Assembly (NCBI GenBank): GCA_022793675.1 | Contig: JAAWDH010000016.1 | Location: 174,608 to 238,607, forward strand | DNA length: 64,000 nt | Direction of reading: 5' to 3' | Source of the DNA: Oscillospiraceae bacterium | GTDB taxonomy: Bacteria; Bacillota; Clostridia; Oscillospirales; Ruminococcaceae | Part shown: in pieces, positions 20,341 to 29,958 of the stretch | Numbering within the stretch: the stretch's first letter is position 1 | Layout of the letters: each line of letters opens with the position of its first letter | The notes under the pieces: generated by a model | Database searches by the model: none | Told to the model about the DNA's origin: nothing | What the model saw: only the letters and a program-made list of their open reading frames with translations | Made by a program: the position numbers and the translations under genes

Positions 20341-21360
20341 TTAATAGCGCCCATCTTCCTCGCTGAGCATATCGGTAAGCTTGTCAATATTGTCAAGCAC
20401 CATCCCCGTCCCCTTGGCGACGCAGTCCAGCGGGTTCTCGGCAATCTGTACCGGCATCCCGGTCTCACGCCCGATCAGCTGGTCAAGCCCCCGAAGCAGC
20501 GCGCCGCCGCCGGTCAGGGTAATGCCTTGGTCGATAATATCTGCCGCCAGCTCCGGCGGGGTGCGTTCCAGGGTATTGCGGATGGCCTCAAGCACCAGCG
20601 CGAGGGGGTCTTCCAGCGCGCCGCGGATCTGGTCAGAAGAAATGACGATATTCTCCGGCAGGCCGTTTAAGAGGTTGCGGCCCTTGATCTCCATATGGAG
20701 TTCCCCATCGGCCGGGGGAATGGCAGTACCGATCTGGATTTTGATATCCTCCGCCGTCCGCTCGCCGATCAGCAGATTATAGCGCTTTTTGATAAAGCCC
20801 GTAATCGCGGAATCGAATTCATCGCCGCCAACCCGCACCGACTTGGCTGCGACAATGCCGCCCAGCGAAATCACCGCCACCTCGCTGGTGCCGCCGCCGA
20901 TGTCCACTACCATCGAACCGGTCGGTTCCGCCACTGGAAGCCCTGCGCCAATTGCCGCCGCCATCGGCTCCTCAATAATAGAGACCCGCTTGGCGCCCGC
21001 CTGCTCGGCGGCGTCCCGCACCGCCCGGCGCTCTACGGCTGTGACCCCTGACGGGATGCAGATGACTACCCGCGGCTTGCTCCAAAAGGTGCTGCCGATG
21101 GCTTTGCGGATAAATTCCTGAAGCATACTGGTGGTAATGTCAAAGTCGGCGATAACGCCGTCCTTCAGCGGGCGCACCGTCATAATCGAGCCGGGGGTGC
21201 GGCCGATAACGTCTTTGGCTTCCTTGCCCACGCATTTGACTTTATCATTTCGGACATCCACCGCCACCACGCTGGGTTCGCGGATAATGATGCCTTTGCC
21301 TTTCATATAAACCAGGGTGTTGGCAGTCCCCAGGTCGATCCCGATATCTTTGGAAAACAT
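20341..21360 (-). CDS. mreB: Rod shape-determining protein MreB
   Basis: Bacterial actin homolog, 339 aa, forming membrane-bound filaments that direct cell-wall synthesis. Actin-fold nucleotide motifs are visible: [13 protein letters not shown] (phosphate 1), [18 protein letters not shown] (phosphate 2) and [14 protein letters not shown] (adenosine). First gene of the mreBCD group, behind a good promoter. Confidence 0.97.
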   Translation of the reverse strand: MFSKDIGIDLGTANTLVYMKGKGIIIREPSVVAVDVRNDKVKCVGKEAKDVIGRTPGSIMTVRPLKDGVIADFDITTSMLQEFIRKAIGSTFWSKPRVVICIPSGVTAVERRAVRDAAEQAGAKRVSIIEEPMAAAIGAGLPVAEPTGSMVVDIGGGTSEVAVISLGGIVAAKSVRVGGDEFDSAITGFIKKRYNLLIGERTAEDIKIQIGTAIPPADGELHMEIKGRNLLNGLPENIVISSDQIRGALEDPLALVLEAIRNTLERTPPELAADIIDQGITLTGGGALLRGLDQLIGRETGMPVQIAENPLDCVAKGTGMVLDNIDKLTDMLSEEDGRY

Positions 21361-21476
21361 GATTCTGATCCTTCCCTTTCGGCAGATTTACAAAACAGTA
21401 GCCGTCGTCCCGAAATGGCCCTTTCCCTATCTTCTCCGGAAAGTCCGCAATAATCCTGCATCGGGAGTCCTTATTT

Positions 21477-21505
21477 ATTATAACCTGCATCTGCACTTTA
21501 CACAA
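21477..21505 (-). promoter_or_regulatory. Promoter of the mreBCD operon
   Basis: On the minus strand TTGTGT (21505-21500), a 17-base spacer and TATAAT (21482-21477), about 115 bases before mreB. Confidence 0.75.
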
Positions 21506-21608
21506 TAGATTTTTAGTGAATTCTGTCGATTCCACAAAAACACCGGAATATCTGCCAAATATGCCCTGATTATTTGCACAATCTTACAATTCAGACGAAG
21601 ATTTTATC

Positions 21609-22199
21609 CTACAGCGCCTGCAGCTCCTTAGCGAGTCTTGCCACCGGCAGCCCCACCACATTAAAATAGTCCCCGCGGATGGCTTTCACAAACAGCCCGC
21701 CCCGCTCCTGGATGCCGTAAGCGCCAGCCTTATCATAAGGTTCCGGGGTATCCAGATAGGCTTCAACCTCTTTTTCCGACAGCGGGTAAAAATCCACGTC
21801 GGTGGAGGCAGTAAAGGTTTTAAATTTTTTCTCCCCCATAATCAGGTCCTGCCAGGCGATAGCCACGCCGGTGACCACCTGATGGGTGCGGCCGGAAAGC
21901 CCCAGAAGCATCCGCCGGGCGTCGGCGCGGTCTTTGGGTTTGCCCATCGCCTCGCCGTCCGGCGACAGGACGACCGTATCGCCGCCCACATAAAGCGCCT
22001 CCGCATCGCCGCCGAACTGGCTGCGGGCAGCCAAAGCCTTGCCCTTGGCGAGGGCGCGCACCAGCTCTTCCGGCGGCAGCCCCGCCTCTTTCAGTGCCGA
22101 CTCGTCAAACTCGGGGACTTTTATCTGGAAGTCCGCCGTAATTAGCTTCATCAGCTCCTGCCGCCTGGGGGAAGCCGAAGCCAAAATAATCTGCCGCAT
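21609..22199 (-). CDS. maf: Maf family nucleotide pyrophosphatase
   Basis: 196 aa. Maf proteins hydrolyse non-canonical or modified nucleoside triphosphates (dTTP/UTP type) and are linked to septum control. Signature blocks: LASASPRRQELM at the N-terminus, GGDTVV with the metal-binding aspartate, GKPKD, and SGRTHQVVTGVA. It lies next to mreB, its common clostridial neighbour. Confidence 0.93.
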   Translation of the reverse strand: MRQIILASASPRRQELMKLITADFQIKVPEFDESALKEAGLPPEELVRALAKGKALAARSQFGGDAEALYVGGDTVVLSPDGEAMGKPKDRADARRMLLGLSGRTHQVVTGVAIAWQDLIMGEKKFKTFTASTDVDFYPLSEKEVEAYLDTPEPYDKAGAYGIQERGGLFVKAIRGDYFNVVGLPVARLAKELQAL

Positions 22200-22221
22200 C
22201 TCAATTCAGCCTTTCTTAAAC

Positions 22222-22509
22222 CTATTCTGTCCTGTTGCGCGTAACCTTTTGATACGCCTTTACACACAAAACCATTATCAGATAAAGGGCCGCCCCGTCA
22301 AACAGCAGCCCAAAAGGGTTCAGGTGCATCGACATAAAAGGGCTTGTCTGAATCCCTGCCGCGTTTACCACGAGAAACGGCACGGGAAAGCCGACCTGGT
22401 ATCGGGCGCTGCCCGCAGCCCTGAACGGCAAAAAATAGGATAACAATATTTCCATCCAAAAAGCCAGGTTCAAAATGCGCCAATTTATCGTTTTAAACGC
22501 CTTTTTCAT
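22222..22509 (-). CDS. Hypothetical two-helix membrane protein
   Basis: 95 aa. Two hydrophobic segments (about 12-30 and 66-86) enclose a loop with VVNAAGIQTSPFMSMHLNPFG, and the C-terminus is basic (KAYQKVTRNRTE). I do not recognise a family. It lies between maf and dut, 15 bases after dut and in the same direction, so it probably belongs to the same transcript. Confidence 0.6.
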   Translation of the reverse strand: MKKAFKTINWRILNLAFWMEILLSYFLPFRAAGSARYQVGFPVPFLVVNAAGIQTSPFMSMHLNPFGLLFDGAALYLIMVLCVKAYQKVTRNRTE

Positions 22510-22524
22510 GCTGCCGCCTCCATC

Positions 22525-22968
22525 CTATATCTTTGCTGTGCCGGTAGAGCCAAAACCGCCCCCGCCCCGCAGTGTTTCGTCCAGCGTCTCTGCCTCTTCA
22601 ATATTAGGGAACAGCACCGGCGTCACCACCAGCTGGGCAATCCGGTCGCCGGGGTTGAGGATAAAGTCATCGCTGCCATGGTTGCGCAGCGGCACCGCCA
22701 ACTCGCCGCGGTAATCGCTGTCCACCACCCCGACGCCGTTGGCCAAGGCAATCCCCAACTTAGCCGCAAGGCCGCTGCGGGCATAGACCATCCCAGCCGT
22801 CCCCTGCGGCAGCTCTGCCGCAAGCCCGGTCGGCACAAGCGCTGTCTCCCCGGCTTTGAGGATAAGCGGCCCCTCCAGGCAGGCCGATAAATCAAGGCCC
22901 GCGCTCTCTGGCGTCCCCCGCTTGGGGATTATTGCGCCGGGGCGCAGCCTCTTAAACCTGATAACCAC
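22525..22968 (-). CDS. dut: dUTP diphosphatase
   Basis: Trimeric dUTPase, 147 aa, that makes dUMP and keeps uracil out of DNA. All five family motifs are visible: AGLDLSA, the serine block YARSGLA, GVVDSDYRGEL, PGDRIAQLVV and the C-terminal RGGGGFGSTG. Confidence 0.97.
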   Translation of the reverse strand: MVIRFKRLRPGAIIPKRGTPESAGLDLSACLEGPLILKAGETALVPTGLAAELPQGTAGMVYARSGLAAKLGIALANGVGVVDSDYRGELAVPLRNHGSDDFILNPGDRIAQLVVTPVLFPNIEEAETLDETLRGGGGFGSTGTAKI

Positions 22969-23148
22969 CCTTTTCCCCCTTTTTCACACCACAAGCCTTC
23001 CGGCCCTTTTCCTGCTGACGGGCCAAACCTCTGCGGGAAAATCCCCGCCGCCCGGCCCCAAAGCAGAGTTTTCCACCTTTTAAACAGAGTTATCCACCGG
23101 GCTTTTCCCGAAAATCCGCTGAAATCTTACCCTTTGCCTGCCGCTTCT

Positions 23149-25203
23149 TCAAACTCCGCGGTAGTAAAGCCCCCTTGTTACTCCGTAGGGCAGCTTTTCC
23201 CCACGTTTCCAGCAACGGATCACTTCTTCCGCTTCCGCCGCAGTCTCAGTCGTAAAGGACAGCAGCCCAAAATCAAAGCCATGAAGGGCTTCCTGCTGGT
23301 CAGTCATTGAGGTGGGGACGCTGTTGTAGAGATAGCTCACCCAGCCGTCGCAGCGCACCGGGAACTCTGCCTTCATCCGGTCAGTAAGCGCGCCCTGGCC
23401 TTTGCAGGCGGCGCAGCCGATGTTCGCTTTCACTGGGCAGTTGCGCACCGCCATCACTGTCAGCCGCCCGTAGGCGAATATTCCCAGCGGCAGCTGGTTC
23501 CTAATCGCCCGCAGCCAGGAGAGCTTCCCCTCCGGGGAAACGACGGCGGCGCAAAGCCCCAGCCTTTCTGCCTCGGCCAGCGCGCAGGAGTTGCTGAGGT
23601 TCAAAAACATCCCGCCCACAGGCTTTAACCCCGCCTCCCGGCAAAGGGGGAGGTGGGCCGGGCTGTCGCAGTAGATCTCCCCAATACCCTGGGCCTTGAG
23701 CTGTAAAAGCAGTTCAAGCAGCCCCGCCTCTGAAAAAGTAAAGCGCGGCAGGGCGGGCAAGAGTTTTTCCTTGGGGAAAGGCAGCTCCGCCAAATCCAGC
23801 CCCTCTGCCGGCAGGATCACCCGGTCGAGCATCCCGGCTGCCTTAGGCGTCAGCTGCGGCAGCGTGCGGAACTGCCCCCAGCTTTGCAATACCCCGGATT
23901 TTTCCCGTTGGGGGTAAACCGGAAGTGGTAGGTCACAGAAAACGGCCTCCCCGCCCTCCCGCAGCTGGGAAAGCTTCCCCTCCGCCTCCCGGCGCATGGC
24001 ATTGAGGGCGCTGGGCGGAAGGTTCAGCCCCTCCTCTGCCTCGCCGGAAAGCTTGGCAAGGAAATAAGGCGTACCGCCCAGTTTGCCGAGGTTTTTCTCT
24101 GCCGACGCAAGGCTCGTGCCAGCCGTACGGGCAGGTTCCGGACAGGGGCCTTCCGCCGAAACTTCCCGCTCCCCGTCGGACAGCGTAAGGACCGCCTGCT
24201 CCCCAGCCTTCAGGGTGAGGGACATCGCCACCGGCACCCGGGGCGCCTCTTTATGGTAAAGCCCTCGCAAGGACTGCAAAACGCCTTCTGCCGCCGCTAC
24301 GTCGGACTTGGTGCGCACGCCGAACATCGCCTTATCCCGTTCTCCATCAAAATAGCCTGAAGTAAAGCCGGAACGGGAAAATACCGCCTGCAGCCCCGCC
24401 ATATCCGGCTTCCCCCCATCCAAGGCCGTCCGGCAGGCCGTCACAGCCGCCGCCACATACTCCGGCCGCTTCATCCGGCCCTCAATTTTTACCGATGAAA
24501 CGCCCATTGCCGCCAGCTCGGGCAGGCGCTCCACTAGGCTCATATCCTTCAGCGAAAGCGCCTGCGCCCCGGCGGCTTTCCCACCGGCACAAGCCGTAAA
24601 AGGCAGGCGGCAGGGCTGGGCGCACTGGCCGCGGTTGCCGCTCTGGCCGCCGATGACGGCGCTCAGATAACACTGCCCGGAAACAGACATACAATGTGCC
24701 CCGTGGACAAACACTTCGGTCTCCAACGGGGTACTGTCGACAATCGCCTTGATTTCCTCACGGGTCAGCTCCCGGGCCAGCACCACCCGGGAAAAGCCCA
24801 GCTCCTTTGCAAGCTTTACGCCGGAAGGCGAATGGATCGCCATCTGGGTAGAGGCGTGAAGCGGGATGGACGGAGCCATTTGCCTTGCCAGCATCGCCGC
24901 CCCCCAGTCCTGCACAATCAGCGCGTCCACCCCCGCCCGGCAGGCCGCTCGGATGCACGCCTTCAGCGCGGGGAGCTCTTCGTCAAACACTAAAATATTC
25001 AGCGCCTGGTGGATTTTTACGCCGCAGCGGTGGGCATACTTCACTGCGGAAACCAAACCTTCCTCGTCAAAGTTCTGACTATTCTTGCGGGCGCTGAAAT
25101 TTTTCTGCCCCAGGTAGACGGCGTCTGCACCGCAGCGCACCGCAGCCTCCAGCGCTTCCATCGACCCGGCAGGCGCCAGTATCTCCAGCTTTTTCCTTAT
25201 CAC
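23149..25203 (-). CDS. U32 family peptidase/RlhA-like protein
   Basis: 684 aa. The N-terminal U32 domain carries ILAPAGSMEALEAAVRCGADAVYLG and the cysteine cluster HCMSVSGQC ... GQCAQPC, with a further cysteine pair near the C-terminus (NIGCAACKGQG). Members of this family (for example RlhA) hydroxylate rRNA or tRNA with iron-sulfur clusters; others were first described as collagenases. Length fits the large DUF3656-containing branch. It overlaps zapA by four bases, a pairing widespread in Clostridia. Confidence 0.85.
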   Translation of the reverse strand: MIRKKLEILAPAGSMEALEAAVRCGADAVYLGQKNFSARKNSQNFDEEGLVSAVKYAHRCGVKIHQALNILVFDEELPALKACIRAACRAGVDALIVQDWGAAMLARQMAPSIPLHASTQMAIHSPSGVKLAKELGFSRVVLARELTREEIKAIVDSTPLETEVFVHGAHCMSVSGQCYLSAVIGGQSGNRGQCAQPCRLPFTACAGGKAAGAQALSLKDMSLVERLPELAAMGVSSVKIEGRMKRPEYVAAAVTACRTALDGGKPDMAGLQAVFSRSGFTSGYFDGERDKAMFGVRTKSDVAAAEGVLQSLRGLYHKEAPRVPVAMSLTLKAGEQAVLTLSDGEREVSAEGPCPEPARTAGTSLASAEKNLGKLGGTPYFLAKLSGEAEEGLNLPPSALNAMRREAEGKLSQLREGGEAVFCDLPLPVYPQREKSGVLQSWGQFRTLPQLTPKAAGMLDRVILPAEGLDLAELPFPKEKLLPALPRFTFSEAGLLELLLQLKAQGIGEIYCDSPAHLPLCREAGLKPVGGMFLNLSNSCALAEAERLGLCAAVVSPEGKLSWLRAIRNQLPLGIFAYGRLTVMAVRNCPVKANIGCAACKGQGALTDRMKAEFPVRCDGWVSYLYNSVPTSMTDQQEALHGFDFGLLSFTTETAAEAEEVIRCWKRGEKLPYGVTRGLYYRGV

Positions 25204-25574
25204 GGCCTGCCGCCCACCTCGTCCCGCAGGGTCAGCAGGGCAAGGTCGCTTTTCAGCTTCTCGTTCTCCTGCCGCAGTTCGGCGGCCTCCCGCCCCAGCC
25301 GCTCGGCCTCGATGCGGGCAGCGGCAGCCTCTTCCACATACCCTTTGATCTGGGCGCGGAAATTATCCACGTCACAGGTGGATTTGGCGCTTTCATCCAT
25401 CAGCGCCAGCGCCGTCATCACCGCCGCCGCCGGAAAGGACGCCTTGTTCTCATCCATAAACGCGTTAATCCGCCCGTCCAGCTCCCTCGCCAGCGACACC
25501 ACATAGGCCGCGTCCTCCTCCGTCTGTAGGATATAACTTTTACCGCAGATGGTAATCCTCACACGGTTTTTCAT
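25200..25574 (-). CDS. zapA: Cell division protein ZapA
   Basis: 124 aa. The N-terminal beta-rich part (RVRITICGKSYILQTEEDAAYV) and the long C-terminal coiled coil (about 75-118) are the ZapA pattern. ZapA bundles FtsZ filaments at midcell. Overlap with the U32 gene suggests coupling. Confidence 0.9.
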   Translation of the reverse strand: MKNRVRITICGKSYILQTEEDAAYVVSLARELDGRINAFMDENKASFPAAAVMTALALMDESAKSTCDVDNFRAQIKGYVEEAAAARIEAERLGREAAELRQENEKLKSDLALLTLRDEVGGRP

Positions 25575-25626
25575 CGATAAAATCCTCCTCAGCCCTGCCG
25601 GCTCCCGGCAAAGGCAGGTTCTAAAT

Positions 25627-26298
25627 TCACTCTACCCGCTGCGTTGACTGGAACACAGCGATAAAACGCGGCGGCACCACTTTGTCCAAATGGTAATGGC
25701 CAAAAAACCAGCGGCTAAAGCTGCAGGCCTTCGCCACTTCGTCCAGGTAAGCGTGCAGGGTGCTGACCTCGTTGTCGTCTATGCGGATAAATCGGCGGAT
25801 CGAAGCCGGCGCATCGTGGCTGACGATAAGGTCTACATGGCCGCCCGCCTCCCGCAGGCGCTCAAGGCCGCGGGCCATCTCCTCCTCGGAGGGCTGTTCT
25901 TCGCCCCACCACATCCCGGAGCTGTGCCCTATATCCAGCCATTCCTCGTCGCTGTAGCCGCCGCCAAAGGCAAAGACCTTCTTGCCGCCAAGCTCGTAGA
26001 TCTCCCCCCGCAGCAGCTGGTAGAGCCGGCCGCTGATCTGACGGGCCTTTCCGCCGCAATATTCAACAATAGGATAGCCTTTCAAAAGATCATAATTGTC
26101 CCTGCACCCCTCTACAAAGAGGGTATCGTGACGTCGCTTCCCTATTTTCTTCAGCATCTGCTGCTCTTTTTTGGATCCATCCCAGACAAAGCCGAAGTCC
26201 CCGCAGATAATCAGCGCATCTTCTTTTTTCAGCTTTTTGACTGCGGGCTGCTGGAACCGGGAAAAATCCCCATGAGTATCCCCTGTAATTAGAATCAT
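25627..26298 (-). CDS. Metallophosphoesterase
   Basis: Calcineurin-like phosphoesterase of about 223 aa. It has the metal-binding series: D and H in TGDTHGD, D in CGDFGFVWD, N/E in VEGCRDNYD (where GNHD is usual), H in VSHDAP, and GHYH near the C-terminus. The canonical GNHD motif is thus changed to GCRDN. The frame runs open to 26634, but homology starts at MILITGDTHG and the promoter lies inside the longer frame, so 26298 is used. Substrate unknown. Confidence 0.85.
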   Translation of the reverse strand: MILITGDTHGDFSRFQQPAVKKLKKEDALIICGDFGFVWDGSKKEQQMLKKIGKRRHDTLFVEGCRDNYDLLKGYPIVEYCGGKARQISGRLYQLLRGEIYELGGKKVFAFGGGYSDEEWLDIGHSSGMWWGEEQPSEEEMARGLERLREAGGHVDLIVSHDAPASIRRFIRIDDNEVSTLHAYLDEVAKACSFSRWFFGHYHLDKVVPPRFIAVFQSTQRVE

Positions 26299-26378
26299 CT
26301 TTTTCCGCGCCTTTCCATCCCGCTTAAAAGCGGGGACACCAGGCGCTGAAGCAAAACGCCACGCCCAGTCGTATCTAT

Positions 26379-26407
26379 AGTATACAACATTTTTTGCAGC
26401 ACGGCAA
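26379..26407 (-). promoter_or_regulatory. Promoter of the metallophosphoesterase gene
   Basis: On the minus strand TTGCCG (26407-26402), a 17-base spacer and TATACT (26384-26379). The remaining gap to the sirtuin gene (26408-26697) is AT-rich and holds only a faint resemblance to the dispersed repeat near 26588. Confidence 0.7.
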
Positions 26408-26697
26408 CCGCTTTCATTCAAAAGCGGCCCGAAAAAATGAAAATTTTCGCGAAAATACGCCCCATTCTGCCCTAAAAGACAGATAGGGTATGAAAATTGC
26501 GGCTTTTTGCTGAATTTTTTCTTTTCTGGGTTCACAAATCCCAATTTTTGATATATAGTAATAAGTAACGAAAACTGCAAAAGTGCAGGGGTACAAGCCG
26601 CTTCCTGAAAAAAGCCCGGCAAATTACCCTCCACCGCCTAAGCGGCTGCCTGCACAGCCATAAACGCCTATTAGCAGACAATAAAAGGGGGAACATT

Positions 26698-27444
26698 ATG
26701 GAACATGAAAAAATTGCCCAGCTCCGGCAGTGGGTGGGCGAAAGCCAACGCATCGTCTTTTTCGGCGGAGCCGGCGTTTCAACGGAAAGCGGGATCCCGG
26801 ATTTCCGCAGCACCGACGGCCTCTACAGCCAGTCTTATGATTTCCCGCCGGAAACCATCCTCAGCCGCAGCTTTTTTGACGCCCGCCCAGCGGAATTTTA
26901 CCGTTTCTATCGGGACAAGATGCTCTGTTTGGACGCAAAGCCCAACCGCAGCCATCGGGTGCTCGCCCGCTGGGAGAAGGAAGGGAAGCTTTCCGCCGTC
27001 GTCACCCAAAACATCGACGGCCTTCACCAGGCGGCCGGCAGCGAACGGGTTTACGAGCTTCACGGCTCTATCCACCGCAACCGCTGTATGCGCTGCGGCA
27101 AAGCCTTCCCCGTATCTTTTATCGCCCAAGGAACGGATATCCCATATTGCAGCTGCGGCGGCATTGTCAAACCGGACGTCGTGCTTTATGAGGAAGGGCT
27201 GGACAGCAGCACGCTGCGCGGCGCAGCCGACGCTATCCGCAGCGCCGACCTGCTGTTGGTAGGAGGCACTTCTTTAGCGGTCTACCCAGCCGCCGGCCTT
27301 CTGCAATACTATCAGGGGAAACGGCTTGTGCTAATCAACAAATCCCCCACCCCGGCAGACGGAAGGGCCGACCTGCTGCTGCCAGGATTGCTGGGGAATA
27401 TCCTTTCAGCTGCGGCTGGCCTGGAACCGGAGGAGGATAACTGA
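26698..27444 (+). CDS. cobB: NAD-dependent protein deacetylase (sirtuin)
   Basis: Sir2 family, 248 aa, removes acyl groups from lysines using NAD+. NAD-binding block GAGVSTESGIPDFR, catalytic TQNIDGLH and H in YELHGS, and zinc cysteines CMRC ... CSC. AAAGGGGG lies before the ATG. It overlaps the next gene by one base (TGATG), so they are co-translated. Confidence 0.95.
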   Translation: MEHEKIAQLRQWVGESQRIVFFGGAGVSTESGIPDFRSTDGLYSQSYDFPPETILSRSFFDARPAEFYRFYRDKMLCLDAKPNRSHRVLARWEKEGKLSAVVTQNIDGLHQAAGSERVYELHGSIHRNRCMRCGKAFPVSFIAQGTDIPYCSCGGIVKPDVVLYEEGLDSSTLRGAADAIRSADLLLVGGTSLAVYPAAGLLQYYQGKRLVLINKSPTPADGRADLLLPGLLGNILSAAAGLEPEEDN

Positions 27445-28661
27445 TGAAATTAGAATTCAACAAAAAATACACAACTATCGCGATTTATGCGGTGATGGCC
27501 GTGTCAGCCGCCGCAGCCATTATCCTAATGCTCGTCCATCTTGACCAGGTCAAAGCCATTGCCGTAAGCCTATTAAAACTCCTATCCCCATTTATCTGGG
27601 GATTTGCCCTAGCTTACATCCTCAACCCTATCCTTGTGATGTTTGAAAAGCTGCTTGGAAAAATCGGCAAAAAGAAAATGTCGCGAAAACTCACCCGGGT
27701 ATTGAGCGTGCTGCTGACTTGGGGGCTGGCGCTGCTGATTTTAGTCGTTTTCTTCAGCATTGTCATCCCGCAGCTAATTTCCAGTATAGGCAGCCTCGCC
27801 GCCCTATTCACCGCCTGGATCAACGATATCGCCCCGTTAGTCTACCAGTTTATTGAGGATTACGACCTGCAAGGTTTTGTGGCAGGCATCGATTCCGACG
27901 CAATCAGCAAGCTTCTCAACACGGCCAGCGATATGGTCAAAGGCTTTTCAGGCTACCTGACCACCGCGATCCCTCAGCTGGCCAAGGCCACCGCCAGCTT
28001 TGCCTCGGGGATCCTCAACATCGTACTCGGGATAATCATCTCCATCTACTTGATGTTCAGCAAAGAACTATTCTTCGCCCATATCAAAAAATTCCTCTAC
28101 GCCTTCTTCCCCAAAAAGGGCGTTGAAAAGGCGCTGGAAATCACCCATACCTCCAACCGCATCTTTTCCGGCTTCATCAGCGGTAAGATCCTTGATTCCT
28201 GCATCATCGGCGTGCTGTGCTTCATTTTTATGAGCCTATTCCGCTGGCCTTACGCGATGCTGATCAGCGTCATTGTCGGCGTGACCAACGTCATCCCTTA
28301 TTTCGGGCCGTTCATCGGCGCAATCCCTTCTATCCTGATCCTTTTGATTGTCGACCCCAAAACAGCCATCTTCTTCGCCATTTTCATCCTGGCGCTGCAG
28401 CAGCTGGACGGCAATGTCATCGGCCCGAAAATCCTAGGCGACTCCACCGGCCTTTCCGCCTTCTGGGTCATCTTTTCCATCACGGTATTCGGCAGCCTGC
28501 TAGGCCCGCTTGGGATGTTTATCGGCGTGCCGCTGTTTGCCGTCATTTACACCCTTGTCCGCCAGCTGTCCGGCTGGATGCTCACCCGCAAGGGGATGTC
28601 GCCGGACACCAAGGACTATTCCTCCCCCGACCAGCCCCTTTTCACCCGCCAAGATTCCTAA
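27444..28661 (+). CDS. AI-2E family permease
   Basis: 405 aa, about eight membrane helices arranged as in the AI-2E transporter (YtvI/TqsA/PerM) family. Conserved blocks GFALAYILNPI near the N-terminus, and GVTNVIPYFGPFIGAIPS and LQQLDGNVIGPKILGDS in the C-terminal half. Members export AI-2 or act as Na+/H+ antiporters; the substrate here is unknown. Coupled to the sirtuin gene by a one-base overlap. Confidence 0.92.
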   Translation: MKLEFNKKYTTIAIYAVMAVSAAAAIILMLVHLDQVKAIAVSLLKLLSPFIWGFALAYILNPILVMFEKLLGKIGKKKMSRKLTRVLSVLLTWGLALLILVVFFSIVIPQLISSIGSLAALFTAWINDIAPLVYQFIEDYDLQGFVAGIDSDAISKLLNTASDMVKGFSGYLTTAIPQLAKATASFASGILNIVLGIIISIYLMFSKELFFAHIKKFLYAFFPKKGVEKALEITHTSNRIFSGFISGKILDSCIIGVLCFIFMSLFRWPYAMLISVIVGVTNVIPYFGPFIGAIPSILILLIVDPKTAIFFAIFILALQQLDGNVIGPKILGDSTGLSAFWVIFSITVFGSLLGPLGMFIGVPLFAVIYTLVRQLSGWMLTRKGMSPDTKDYSSPDQPLFTRQDS

Positions 28662-28704
28662 CGGCGTAAGGGTTCATAACATTTCTGCCGCAGCAGGTTG
28701 GCGG

Positions 28705-28797
28705 TATCGACGCAGTAGGCGTGTAAATCTACGCCGACAGGTACCCTGGCGATTAAAAGTTTTTGCTAAGCTTTTTTCAAAAAGCGTCGTACCCCCG
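28705..28797 (-). repeat. Dispersed repeat family, locus C (single unit)
   Basis: A minus-strand unit with hairpin GCTTTT-TGAA-AAAAGC, then TTAGCAAAAACTTTTAATCGCC and CCTACTGCGTCGATACCGCC. It fills the gap between two convergent genes (permease and sigF), where it could also act as a terminator. Confidence 0.85.
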
Positions 28798-28818
28798 TAC
28801 TCCTCGTCCCCCGTCCCC

Positions 28819-29484
28819 CTACTCAAGCAGTTTCTCGCGCAGGGAAAGCAGCAGTTTCTTCTCCCGCCTGGACACCTGTACCTGAGTCATGCCGAGGGCG
28901 GCGGCTGTTTGGGTCTGGGTTTTGCCGCCGTAATAGCGCAGGGTCAGCAGCTGCCGGTCCCGCTCCGGCAGGGTAGCCAGCAAATCGCGCAGGGCCAGCC
29001 TATCGGCCAGCAGGTCTTCGGGCGAGGCCACAGGCAGATCAATCTGCCCGCCGCCCTCGTCGTCGCCGGCCGTCAGCGAAAACGGGGGAAGGCTGGCGCT
29101 TAGGGCGTCGGCAGCCTGGGCAGGCTCTACCCCCAACGCTTCGGCCAATTCGCCGATGGTCGGTTCCCGCCCGAGCGCTGTGCCCAGCCGTTCCCGCTCC
29201 CGGACTGCCTTCACCGACAGCTCCTTCAGCGAACGGCTGACTTTAACGGCGCCGCCGTCCCTGAAAAGCCGTTTCATCTCCCCCAGGATTACCGGCACCG
29301 CATAGGTGGAAAACTTCAGCCCGCGGCTGGCGTCAAAGCCTTCTACCGCCTTCAGAAGCCCCAGACACCCGGCCGAATACAGCTCCTCATACTCAATCCC
29401 CCGGCCCTTCAGCCGATGGGCCATCGCGTGTACCAGCCCAATATTTGCCGTGATAAATTCATCCCGGGACAATGTTTCATTCAT
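28819..29484 (-). CDS. sigF: Sporulation sigma factor SigF
   Basis: Forespore-specific RNA polymerase sigma factor, 221 aa. Region 2 (IEYEELYSAGCLGLLKAVEGF, then STYAVPVILGEMKRLFRD) and region 4 with a helix-turn-helix (GKTQTQTAAALGMTQVQVSRRE) are clear. Third gene of the spoIIA operon and overlapping spoIIAB by eight bases. Held inactive by SpoIIAB until septation. Confidence 0.96.
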   Translation of the reverse strand: MNETLSRDEFITANIGLVHAMAHRLKGRGIEYEELYSAGCLGLLKAVEGFDASRGLKFSTYAVPVILGEMKRLFRDGGAVKVSRSLKELSVKAVRERERLGTALGREPTIGELAEALGVEPAQAADALSASLPPFSLTAGDDEGGGQIDLPVASPEDLLADRLALRDLLATLPERDRQLLTLRYYGGKTQTQTAAALGMTQVQVSRREKKLLLSLREKLLE

Positions 29485-29920
29485 GGAACTCCTTTCCCTG
29501 CAGCTGCCGTTCCATCCGCACGGTCGTCCCTTTGCCCGGCGCAGAGCGCACCTTGACGCTGTCCATAAAGGACTGCATCACCGAAAACCCCAGCCCAGAA
29601 CGCTCGCCGTCAGGGCTAGTGGTAAAAAGCGGCTCCATCGCCTTTTGGATATCGGGGATGCCGCAGCCCTGGTCCTTGACGGTGATAGCAATCCGCCGCC
29701 CTTCATAGATCCGGGCTGTGATCCGCACCGGCCCAAGCCCCTCCTGGTAGCCGTGGACAATGGCGTTGGTGACCGCTTCGCTGACGGCGGTGCGGATGTC
29801 GCAAAGCTCCTCCACCGTAGGGTCAAGCTGGGCAAAAAAGGCCGCTGCCGCCGCTCTGGCATAGCTCTCATTGCAGGAGCGGCTCTGCAGAATAATCGTC
29901 GTTTCATTTTGCGGTTTCAT
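29477..29920 (-). CDS. spoIIAB: Anti-sigma F factor / SpoIIAA kinase SpoIIAB
   Basis: GHKL-fold serine kinase, 147 aa, that binds SigF and phosphorylates SpoIIAA. N box EAVTNAIVHGY, G1 DQGCGIPD and G2 ERSGLGFSVMQ are present. Middle gene of the operon. Confidence 0.95.
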   Translation of the reverse strand: MKPQNETTIILQSRSCNESYARAAAAAFFAQLDPTVEELCDIRTAVSEAVTNAIVHGYQEGLGPVRITARIYEGRRIAITVKDQGCGIPDIQKAMEPLFTTSPDGERSGLGFSVMQSFMDSVKVRSAPGKGTTVRMERQLQGKEFHE

Positions 29921-29958
29921 TGATGTCTCTCCCTTTGTATGGATTCTGTCTTTGGCCT

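Noticed and set aside
23030..23110. DnaA-box-like words (GTTATCCACC, GTTTTCCACC)
   Set aside because: Only two loose matches, no AT-rich unwinding region and no dnaA or dnaN nearby, so not an origin.
26588..26650. Possible tenth unit of the dispersed repeat (GGGGTACAAG, CTTCCTGAAAAAAG, CGGCAAA)
   Set aside because: Resembles the first 40 bases of the unit, but the hairpin is broken and the tail is absent; may be chance or a very old remnant.
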